A DNA stretch of 64,000 nt from Oscillospiraceae bacterium NTUH-002-81 (GTDB lineage Bacteria > Bacillota > Clostridia > Lachnospirales > Lachnospiraceae): positions 1,960,501 to 2,024,500 of the forward strand of contig CP136052.1 in the NCBI GenBank assembly GCA_032620915.1, read 5' to 3'. How positions within the stretch are numbered: position 1 is the stretch's first letter; every line of letters begins with the position of its first letter. A program made the translations under genes and the position numbers. Under the pieces are notes generated by a model, which did no database searches, was not told the origin of the DNA, and worked only from the letters and a program-made list of their open reading frames with translations. Below are positions 9,246 through 17,307 of this stretch, piece by piece.

Positions 9246-12144
9246 TTGCTTGAAAATATCAAAGAAGCCCTGAAATCTGTTTTTCAATCGAGAATGTTCG
9301 TCCTTGTCGTTGTGTTCGGCATCCTGCTGGCGGTGCTGATCCAGCGGATGTTTGCGCTGCAGATCGTCAAGGGTGAGGAATATATGGATACGTTTCAGCT
9401 GAAGATCGAGAAGCAGCGGACACTTCTGGGTACCCGCGGCACGATCTATGACCGGAACGGGGTGCCGCTGGCTTACAACAAGCTGGCGTATTCCGTGACC
9501 ATTGAGGATAATGGCACGTATGAGACCACAAGGGAAAAGAATGAAACGCTGAACCAGACCATCTACGATCTGATCCAGATCATTGAAAATTACGGCGGCG
9601 AGATCGACAATGATTTCCAGATCATCCTAAATGCCAGCGGACAGTATGAATTTTCCGAGGAGGGAACGAGACTGTCCCGTTTCAAGGCGGATATTTACGG
9701 CCGGAAAACCATTGAGGATCTGAAACCGCTGGAAGGGACTGCCACGGCAGAGGACGTCATGGATTATCTGTGCGGCAGCAAGAAATATGGCCTTTATGAC
9801 GCTTCCGTGTACAGCAAGGATCCCGAAAAGGCAAAGGCAGAATGCGTGTATACCGATGAGGAGAAGCTGAAGATCGTCACGGTGCGCTATGCCATGGACC
9901 AGAACCGGTACCAGAAGTATCTGCCCACTACCGTGGCCACCGATGTGTCGGAAGAGACCGTGGCTGCCATTCTGGAGAACAGCGACAGGCTCCAGGGCAT
10001 CGAGGTGTCCGAGGATACGATGCGTGTCTATGCGGACAGCAAATATTTTTTCTCATATCCTGGGCTACACGGGCAAGGCTTCCCAGGAAGAGATCGACGA
10101 GCTGCAGAAGGAAAATGACGAGTATACGACAGCGGATGTCATCGGAAAATCCGGGATTGAGCAGTATATGGAGACGACGCTTCGGGGACACAACGGCAGC
10201 GAGACGCTGTTTGTCAACAACACCGGTAAAGTCATCGAGATTTCCGAGCGGACGGAGCCCACGGCGGGAAATGACGTCTATCTGTCCATTGATGGGGAAT
10301 ATCAGAAAGCGGCCTACGATATTCTGGAGCAGAAGATCGCCGGAATCCTTTATTCCAAGATCGAAAATATCCGGGAATATGTTGCTTCGGAGAAGTCGAC
10401 AGCCTCTGACATAAAAATCCCGATCGTTGATGTATACTATGCATTGATCAATAATAATATCATTGACATCTCCCATTTCCAGGAGGATGATGCCACCGAT
10501 CTGGAGCGGTCGGTGTATGCGAAATACCTGTCCCGGCAGGAAGGGGTTCTGTCTTCCATAGAGGCCATGCTGAACAATGCTAACGCACCGGCCTACAAGG
10601 ATGCGTCTTCCGATATGAAGGAGTACATGAGCTATATCGTGAACACCTATCTGATGAAGACCACGGGAATCCTGAATGCGGACAAGGTGGATACGAAGGA
10701 TGCAACGTATGTGGACTGGACAAAGAACGAGGTCATCAACCTGTCCACGTACTTGAATTACGCGATTTCCAAGGGCTGGATCGACGTATCCCGGCTGAAT
10801 CTGGATACCAAGTATCTGAATTCCCAGGAGGCGTATACCACGCTGGTGGGTGCCATCGTTGACGGTCTGCGCACCGACAACGAATTCGGCAAGCTGGTGT
10901 ACAAATATATGATCAAAAACGATCAGCTCACCGGCAGAGAGGTCTGCCTGCTGCTCTTTGATCAGAAGGTGCTTTCCTACGATGACCAGGCCATTTCCGG
11001 CCTGCAGAGCGGCACTGTGACAGCCTATGCTTTTATCAAGGAAAAGATCCGCAACCTGGAGATCACACCGGCCCAGCTGGCGCTGGACCCGTGCTCCGGC
11101 TCGGTGGTCATGGTAGATCCCAAGGACGGCACACTGCTGGCCCTGGTGAGCTACCCGGGCTATGACAATAACCGGCTGGCCAATACGGTAGATTCCGCCT
11201 ACTATGCCCAGCTGAACCGGGATCTGTCCAGCCCCTTCTACAACCACGCCACTCAGGAGCGCACGGCGCCCGGTTCTACCTTTAAACCGGTGAGTGCCAT
11301 TGCCGGACTGGAGGAGGGCGTGATCTCTCTGGGAGAGTACATCACAGACCGGGGCATTTTTGAGGACATTCAGCCGTCCTCCCCGCGCTGCTGGATCTAC
11401 ACGAGCAGCGGTGCCACCCACGGCTCCATCAATGTGGTGCAGGCACTGGAGCACTCCTGTAACTATTTCTTCTATGAGGTAGGCTATCGTCTGGGTATGA
11501 CCAATTCCTCCAGAGACAGCTACAACAGTGATACCAGTCTTGCCAGACTGTCCAAGTACGCCAAAATGTTTGGCTTTGAGGACACCACAGGGCTGGAGAT
11601 CCCGGAGACCACACCGCAGTTTTCTGATCAGGATGCGGTGCGTTCCGCCATCGGACAGGGCAGCCATGCATACTCCACGGCGCAGCTGGGCCGGTATGTG
11701 GCAGCCATCGCCAACAGCGGAACGGTTTATGATCTGACCTTACTTTCCAAGGTGACAGATTCGGCAGGAAATCTGGTACAAGATTACTCGCCTTCTATAT
11801 ATAATCAGGTCAATATTTCCAGCACATCCTGGAACGCAGTGCATCAGGGCATGCGTGCCGTGATCGAAAGCACGGCATCCTACAAGGACATGCAGATCGA
11901 CGCTGCCGGCAAGACCGGTACGGCGCAGCAGTCCACCAGCCGCCCGAACCATGCGCTCTTTATCGGATATGCACCTTATAACGATCCGCAGCTTGCGCTG
12001 TCCTGCCGTATCGCCTTTGGCTATACGTCCAGTAATGCGGCTGAGGTATGCCGGGATATCATGAAGTATTACTTCAACCTGGAAAATAAGGACGATATAT
12101 TGAACGGTACCGCTTCAGAGGCGGGCAGTGTGATTGGCGACTAG
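9246..12144 (+). CDS. mrdA: Penicillin-binding protein 2 (elongasome transpeptidase), one-base frame break
   Basis: Class B PBP that cross-links peptidoglycan during elongation. The start is a TTG at 9246 with AAGGAG upstream. A membrane helix (about residues 18-38) is followed by the dimerisation domain (LLGTRGTIYDRNGVPLAYN). A lineage-specific insert of roughly 250 residues comes next, then the transpeptidase domain with GSTFKPVSA (SxxK), SCN in EHSCNYFFYEVG and AGKTGTAQ. About 965 residues after correction, far longer than the usual 600-700. The frame breaks in the T6 run at 10046-10051: with five T the reading continues KYFSHILGYTGKAS. As given, two overlapping ORFs result. Confidence 0.9.
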
Positions 12145-12171
12145 GTAAGGAGGGATACAGTTATCAGCCCG

Positions 12172-12805
12172 GTGGTCATTAAGAGCAGCTCACAGGGAAT
12201 GGTGCTCCGGCTGGATCCGGCGCTTCCGTTCGAAGAACTGAAAGAGGCAGTGGCGGAGAAATTCCGGGAATCCGCTGACTTTTTCAAAGATGCAAAGGTG
12301 GCACTGGCCTTTGATGGCCGGGAACTTACAGAAGAACAGGAAATGGAACTATTGCAGGTCATCGATGAGAATACGAGACTGAAGGTATACTGCATCGTTG
12401 ACCGGGAACATTTGGAGAAAAGAAAAAGAGGACAGGCAGGACGAAGAAGAACTGAAAAACATTGGGCAGTTCTTCCGGGGTACCTTACGTTTCGGACAGG
12501 TGCTGGAGTCGGAGACCGGCATTGTGATCATCGGCGATGTGGAGCCGGGGGCACAGGTCATCGCCAGAGGCAGCGTGGTTGTCATCGGCCATCTGAAAGG
12601 AACGGTATACGCGCAGAGCCCGGAGCCGGGAGAAGCCTTCGTGGCGGCTCTCTACATGGAACCGGAGCTGATCAGGATCGGAATGTACACAAGAAAAAGC
12701 AGAGTAAAGAGAAGCGGCGGCCCTATGCGGCCGAAAATGTGCCGCGTGAAAAATGACAGACTCTGTTTTGAGACCATTCATGGAACAAACCTTCTGGAGG
12801 AATGA
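12172..12805 (+). CDS. minC: Septum-site inhibitor MinC, one-base frame break
   Basis: Inhibitor of FtsZ assembly away from midcell, acting with MinD and MinE encoded next. The N-terminal domain reads [20 protein letters not shown] and the C-terminal beta-helix domain has [14 protein letters not shown]. The frame breaks at the A4 run 12418-12421; with three A the text reads [16 protein letters not shown] and joins the second half. The start is uncertain: the GTG at 12172 lies 18 bases after AAGGAGGG, while family-like residues (ISPVVIKSS) continue upstream of it without a normal start codon. The stop overlaps the first possible minD ATG. Confidence 0.85.
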
Positions 12806-12807
12806 GT

Positions 12808-13618
12808 ATGAGTCAGGTAATTGTTGTTACATCCGGAAAAGGCGGTGTCGGGAAAACGACTTCCGCAGCGAACATAGGGACAGGTCTTGCCAGACTGGGA
12901 TATAAAGTTGTATTGATCGATACAGATATCGGGCTTCGGAATCTGGACGTGGTCATGGGGCTGGAGAACCGCATCGTCTATAATCTGGTGGATGTGGTGG
13001 AGGGGAAACTGCCGGATCCGGCAGGCGCTCATCCGGGATCGGCGGTATTCCACGCTGTATCTCATGCCATCGGCCCAGACCAGGGACAAGACCGCGGTAT
13101 CTCCTCAGCAGATGAAGAAGCTGGTGGAAGAGCTGCGGGATGAGTTTGATTTTGTGCTGCTGGACTGCCCGGCAGGCATCGAGCAGGGCTTTCAGAACGC
13201 CGTGGCCGCGGCTGACCGGGCCATTGTGGTCACCACACCGGAGGTATCGGCCATCCGGGATGCAGACCGGGTCATTGGCCTTCTGACAGCAGGAAATATG
13301 CCGAAGATCGATCTGGTCATCAATCGGATCCGCATCGATATGGTGCGAAGAGGGGACATGATGTCCATTGAAGATGTGGTGGGCCTGCTGGCCGTGGATC
13401 TTCTGGGCATTGTGCCGGATGACGAAAATATCGTTGTTTCCACGAATCAGGGGGAGCCGCTGGTGGGGACAGACTGCCCGGCAGGGGAAGCCTACCGGAA
13501 TATCAGCTGTCGGCTTGCCGGGGAAGAGGTGCCGTTTATGGAGCTGGATCATACCGGCGGGCTGCTGGCCCGGTTCCGGCATCTGTTCCGGAAGAATAAG
13601 GAGGCGGCCGCCGGATGA
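12808..13618 (+). CDS. minD: Septum-site ATPase MinD, one-base frame break
   Basis: Membrane-associated ParA-type ATPase that carries MinC and is cleared by MinE. It begins [18 protein letters not shown] (deviant Walker A) with [20 protein letters not shown], and later [13 protein letters not shown] [11 protein letters not shown] and [13 protein letters not shown] chose the ATG at 12808, not 12802, because GGAGG lies 7 bases before it. The frame breaks in GGGGAAA at 13002-13008; removing one base gives [15 protein letters not shown], which matches the family exactly where expected. A C-terminal basic amphipathic stretch ([14 protein letters not shown]) is the membrane-targeting helix. Confidence 0.92.
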
Positions 13619-13884
13619 GACTGATGGATTTTTTCAGGAAAAAGAATTCCAGGGACATTGCCCGGGACCGCTTGAAGCTGCTGCTTGTATCTGACCGGGC
13701 AAGCTGTTCTCCGGAGATCATGGAAGCGATCAAGAACGATATGATACAGGTCATTTCAAAGTACATGGTGATCGATACGGAAGGGATGGACATTCAGATC
13801 ACCACCGCAGACGAAGGACATAAGAAAATGCCGGTGCTGTTTGCGAACATTCCCATCCGTGACATAAAAACTACAGAAAAATAA
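13615..13884 (+). CDS. minE: Cell division topological factor MinE
   Basis: An 89-residue MinE that stimulates MinD ATPase and confines MinCD to the poles. The start ATG overlaps the minD stop (ATGA). The N-terminal [20 protein letters not shown] is the membrane and MinD contact region, followed by LLLVSDRASCSPEIMEAIKN and the dimerisation domain. rodA begins nine bases after the stop. Confidence 0.92.
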   Translation: MRLMDFFRKKNSRDIARDRLKLLLVSDRASCSPEIMEAIKNDMIQVISKYMVIDTEGMDIQITTADEGHKKMPVLFANIPIRDIKTTEK

Positions 13885-13893
13885 GGTGTTTGG

Positions 13894-15022
13894 ATGTTTA
13901 AACAATATCAGTTGAAAAATTATAATTTCCGTCTGATTGTTCTGGTTTTAGCCTTAAGTATCATGGGAATACTCGTGATAGGAAGTGCCAAGGAAAGCTC
14001 CCAGATCAAACAGATCATCGGCCTGGGCCTAAGCCTTGTGGTTATGGTGGTGGCTTCTCTGGTGGATTATACGTGGCTTCTGAAGCTGCAGTGGCTCATG
14101 TATGCCGGCAGTATCGCCATCCTGGCGGCGGTCATCTTTTTCGGAAAAGAGGTCAACGGTTCCAGACGGTGGTTTGAGATCCCCCATATCGGGCTGACCT
14201 TCCAGCCGGCGGAGCTGGTGAAGATCCTGATGATCCTGTTTTTTGCAAAATTTTTCATGGATCATCAGGAAGAGCTGCAGCAGAAAAAACCGGACAGTGC
14301 TCATCGCAGTGGGACTGGCGGCGCCGCTTTTGCTTCTCGTGTACAAGCAGCCGGACCTTTCCACGACCATCTGCATGACGCTGATCTTCTGCACGATGAT
14401 CTACATTTCCGGCATCAGCTATAAATGGGTCCTGGGGGTACTGGGCGTTGCGCTGCCGGTGGGCATTATCTTTTTCAGCATTATCCTGAACCCGGATCAG
14501 ACGCTGATCCAGGGCTATCAGGCGGGACGTATTCTGGCCTGGCTGTATCCGGAAAAATACCCGGATCTGGCCTATCAGCAGCAGAATTCCATCATGGCCA
14601 TCGGCTCCGGGCAGCTGTCCGGCAAGGGTCTGGCCAACAACGTCATCGCTTCCGTGAAGAACGGAAACTTCATTTCCGAGCCGCAGACGGATTTTATTTT
14701 CGCAGTGGCAGGAGAAGAATTGGGTTTTATCGGAAGTTGTGCTATAATTATCTTAATCTTCCTGATCGTTTTTGAACTTCTGCGCATGGCCGGGAAGGCC
14801 AGAGACTTTTCCGGAAGAGTGATCTGCTGTGGAATGGCTGCCCTGATCGGCTTTCAGAGCTTCCTGAACATCGCAGTTGCCACGGGACTGATCCCCAACA
14901 CGGGTATCCCGCTTCCCTTTGTCAGCTACGGACTCACCTCGCTGGTCAGCCTGTATGCGGGAATCGGCATTGTCCTGAACGTGGGACTACAGACATCTTA
15001 CAGTAATTACAGGAGAGACTGA
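13894..15022 (+). CDS. rodA: RodA/FtsW-family glycosyltransferase, one-base frame break
   Basis: A SEDS peptidoglycan polymerase, multi-pass membrane protein of about 376 residues after correction, partner of the PBP2 encoded upstream. Family segments are RRWFEIPHIGLTFQPAELVK, the LYPEKYPDLAYQQQNS loop and ATGLIPNTGIPLPFVSYGLT near the C-terminus. The frame breaks at the A6 run 14284-14289; with five A the text reads EELQQKNRTVLIAVGLAAP. Its place after minE and before mgsA is a usual Lachnospiraceae arrangement. RodA rather than FtsW is inferred from the mre/pbp2 context. Confidence 0.9.
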
Positions 15023-15024
15023 AT

Positions 15025-15420
15025 ATGAATATCGGCTTAATCGCACATGATTCGAAGAAAATCCTGATGCAGAATTTCTGCATCGCCTACCGGAATATTC
15101 TCGTGAAGCATCATCTGTTTGCCACGGGAACGACCGGCCGCCTCATCGAGGAGGCAACCAATTTAAGCGTGCGCAAATATGCGCCGGGTATCACCGGCGG
15201 CGCGGTGCAGCTGTGTGCAGACATTGAGATGAACACCATTGACCTGGTGATCTTTCTGCGGGATCCGCTGACAAAGAAACCAAAGGAGCCAGAGATCAAC
15301 GATATTGTACGGCTGTGCGATATGCACAATATCCCTCTGGCCACCAATCTGGCGTCTGCGGAGCTTCTGGTGAAAGCCATGAACCGCGGGGATATGGAGT
15401 GGCGGGATGTGTTCCGCTAG
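15025..15420 (+). CDS. mgsA: Methylglyoxal synthase family protein, catalytic Asp replaced
   Basis: Family enzyme that converts dihydroxyacetone phosphate to methylglyoxal. The 131 residues include IAHDSKK, LFATGTTGRLIEEAT, IDLVIFLRDPLT and IPLATNLASAELLV, all in register with E. coli MgsA. Where E. coli has GPMGGDQQ with the catalytic base Asp71, this protein has GITGGAVQ (Ala60 here). The other two acidic site positions (IDLV, RDPL) and the phosphate-binding TGTTG remain. Activity is therefore uncertain. It starts two bases after rodA and its end overlaps the next start by 14 bases. Confidence 0.85.
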   Translation: MNIGLIAHDSKKILMQNFCIAYRNILVKHHLFATGTTGRLIEEATNLSVRKYAPGITGGAVQLCADIEMNTIDLVIFLRDPLTKKPKEPEINDIVRLCDMHNIPLATNLASAELLVKAMNRGDMEWRDVFR

Positions 15421-16390
15421 AAGGCGGGCGGCCGCTCTGGCCGGTAGCTTGGCAGTTCTGCTGTCCGTATCCGGCTGTTCTGCCCAGGAGGAGCTGGTGC
15501 TTTCCTATGACAACAGCTCTGCCCTGTACGGCATGGCTGCCCAGGATGAGACGGCTTCCGAGACGGTGGATTTCTTTGCTTCGGATCTGTGCGTGACTGA
15601 TGCTGATGTAAACAATGAGGCTGGCAATGATTTTACGTCCGCTTCCTCCGGTGTCTTTGATACCACAACGGGCGAAGTGGTCTATGCCGATAACGTATTT
15701 GAACGGCTCTATCCGGCCAGCACCACCAAGATCATGACGGCGCTGGTGGCGCTGAAATATGGCAATCTTTCGGATACGGTGACCGTGAGCGCCGATGCAC
15801 TGAACCTAGAAGAGGGTTCCTCTGTCTGTTATCTGAAGGAGGGGGATCAGCTGACGCTGGAGCAGTGTCTGTACGGCCTCCTGATCAAGTCCGGCAATGA
15901 CGCCGCCAATGCCATTGCGGAGACAGTGAGCGGAAGCAGTGATGCCTTTGTGGCGCTGATGAACCAGGAAGCAGCCGCCCTGGGGGCGGTGGACACTCAT
16001 TTCGTCAATCCCAGCGGCCTTCACGACGAGAATCACTACACGACGGCTTACGACCTGTACCTGATCTTCCAGGAAGCACTGAAAAATGAGACCTTCCGCA
16101 CCATCATTCATACAGACCGGTATCTGACGGCCTATACGAGTGCGGCGGGAGAGCGGATCAGTGTGACGTGGAGTACCACGAACCAGTATCTGACAAAAGA
16201 AGCGGACGCACCGAAGACCATCACCGTTGTGGGCGGCAAGACAGGCACCACACTGGCGGCAGGCTCCTGCCTGATCCTGCTCAGCGAGAACGCGGCAGGC
16301 GAGGAAAACATCACCGTTGTGATGAAATCCAAGGATAAAACGACCCTTTACACAGAAATGACAGAATTATTGAATAAAACAGTGAAATAA
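15407..16390 (+). CDS. D-alanyl-D-alanine carboxypeptidase lipoprotein (DacF type)
   Basis: A low-molecular-weight PBP of 327 residues that trims the terminal D-Ala of stem peptides. The N-terminus RRRAAALAGSLAVLLSVSGC is a lipoprotein signal with the lipobox cysteine at residue 23. The three catalytic motifs are in order: STTK in YPASTTKIMTALVAL, SGN in LIKSGNDAANAIAE and KTG in VVGGKTGTTLAAG. The C-terminal beta domain found in many DacF proteins is absent. The ATG overlaps the mgsA 3' end. A strong promoter begins just after the stop, so this gene closes the mre-min-rod cluster. Confidence 0.92.
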   Translation: MCSARRRAAALAGSLAVLLSVSGCSAQEELVLSYDNSSALYGMAAQDETASETVDFFASDLCVTDADVNNEAGNDFTSASSGVFDTTTGEVVYADNVFERLYPASTTKIMTALVALKYGNLSDTVTVSADALNLEEGSSVCYLKEGDQLTLEQCLYGLLIKSGNDAANAIAETVSGSSDAFVALMNQEAAALGAVDTHFVNPSGLHDENHYTTAYDLYLIFQEALKNETFRTIIHTDRYLTAYTSAAGERISVTWSTTNQYLTKEADAPKTITVVGGKTGTTLAAGSCLILLSENAAGEENITVVMKSKDKTTLYTEMTELLNKTVK

Positions 16391-16393
16391 TGG

Positions 16394-16422
16394 TTGTAAA
16401 TTCGTCTGATGTGTACTATAAT
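16394..16422 (+). promoter_or_regulatory. Sigma-A promoter for the small P-loop gene
   Basis: TTGTAA (16394-16399), a 17-base spacer and a perfect TATAAT (16417-16422). It lies 69 bases before the start codon at 16491, right after the carboxypeptidase stop. Confidence 0.75.
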
Positions 16423-16490
16423 AAGGGAAAGAAAGTTGTATTTTTTATACAATTTAGATAAAAAATACATAACGCAAGGAGGAGATGTCA

Positions 16491-16913
16491 ATGATACAGT
16501 TAATCGTCGGCAAAAAAGGAAAAGGGAAAACAAAACATCTTTTAGCAAAGGTAAACGATGCGATCAAGGGAGCCAAGGGAAATATCGTTTATCTGGACAA
16601 GAGCTCCAAGCATATGTATGAGCTGAACAACAAGATTCGTCTCATCAACGTGAAAGACTATGGCATTGAGAACTGCGATGAATTCGTTGGTTTCATCTGC
16701 GGCATCATTTCCCAGGACCATGACCTGGAAGAATTGTATTTTGACAGTTTCCTTAAGATCGCAGGTCTGGAAGAATGTGAAGATCTTGCTCCGGTATTCG
16801 CAAAGCTTGACAAGATCAGCGAGACCTATCATATTAACATCACAATCAGCGTTTCGAAGGATGAATCAGAGCTTCCGGAGGAAGTAAAGTCGAAGATTAT
16901 TGTTTCCTTATAA
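16491..16913 (+). CDS. Small P-loop protein of unknown function
   Basis: A 140-residue protein that starts IQLIVGKKGKGKTKHLL, a Walker A motif (G-x4-G-K-T), followed by NIVYLDKSSKHMYEL. I see no clear Walker B; a conserved-looking acidic stretch DEFVGFICGIISQDHDLEELY follows in the middle. Homologues in Firmicutes are usually labelled hypothetical or, loosely, PilT-like. AAGGAGG ends seven bases before the ATG at 16491; the ATG at 16485 is too close to the ribosome site. It has its own promoter and a good terminator, so it is a single-gene unit. Confidence 0.75.
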   Translation: MIQLIVGKKGKGKTKHLLAKVNDAIKGAKGNIVYLDKSSKHMYELNNKIRLINVKDYGIENCDEFVGFICGIISQDHDLEELYFDSFLKIAGLEECEDLAPVFAKLDKISETYHINITISVSKDESELPEEVKSKIIVSL

Positions 16914-16945
16914 GAGAAAAGGAGACATCCGATCAGATACATAGG

Positions 16946-16994
16946 AGACAGGGCGGGAATACACAGAAGGCGTGTGTTTTTGCCCTGTCTTTTC
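16946..16994 (+). terminator. Terminator after the small P-loop gene
   Basis: AGACAGGGC (16946-16954) pairs with GCCCTGTCT (16982-16990), with an inner ACAC/GTGT pairing and TTTTC at the end. Confidence 0.8.
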
Positions 16995-17039
16995 ATCCGT
17001 GGAAATTGTGTGAACAGGTCTTTTTTTATAGGAAAATTG

Positions 17040-17048
17040 TGTTATAAT
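17040..17048 (+). promoter_or_regulatory. Extended -10 promoter before repeat copy A
   Basis: TGTTATAAT (17040-17048) is a perfect -10 with an extended TG. The -35 region is poor (T-rich at 17020-17025). It would start a transcript about 250 bases long ahead of the HlyD-like gene and covering the structured repeat. Confidence 0.5.
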
Positions 17049-17058
17049 AAGATGCGTT

Positions 17059-17265
17059 GGAAAAATGAGCGACGCCGCAGGCGGCATTTATTTTTCCTGC
17101 ATCGTCATCAAAATGAACAGCCTGCGGTCAGCAGGCGATAAAGTGCGTAAGCACGGGTTCATGAGATAGGGGAGCGAGGAATCGGCGACCCTCGAACGAA
17201 CAGCCTGCGTTAGCAGGCAGGTATGCGTGAAGCGCATATTCGTGAGATGGGAAGAAGCGAGGATT
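17059..17265 (+). repeat. Structured leader repeat, copy A (two tandem half-units)
   Basis: This stretch holds a chain of hairpins and no ORF. GGAAAAAT (17059) pairs with ATTTTTCC (17090) and encloses GCCGC/GCGGC (17074-17085). GCCTGC/GCAGGC (17120-17136) and GTGC-GTAA-GCAC (17143-17154) follow. The second unit starts 83 bases on with GCCTGC-GTTA-GCAGGC (17203-17218) and ATGCG/CGCAT (17223-17237). The units share AACAGCCTGCG, TTC(A/G)TGAGAT and AGCGAGGA. A related copy lies at 62372-62496 on the other strand with changed but still paired helices. It is the leader of the TTG-started gene at 17308. Confidence 0.75.
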
Positions 17266-17307
17266 TATCAATTTATATTATAAAAAAGTAACAGGGAGGC
17301 ATCTATT

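Noticed and set aside
10046..10051. Programmed frameshift in pbp2 at T6
   Set aside because: No downstream stimulator is evident, the family has no such mechanism known to me, and many unrelated genes here show the same type of break.
9928..11667. 579-residue open frame on the minus strand across pbp2
   Set aside because: It is the shadow of the long GC-biased pbp2 gene; it has no recognisable motifs and no ribosome site, while the plus strand has all PBP motifs.
17100..17265. CRISPR array
   Set aside because: Only two degenerate units, no constant repeat with unique spacers, and no cas genes nearby.
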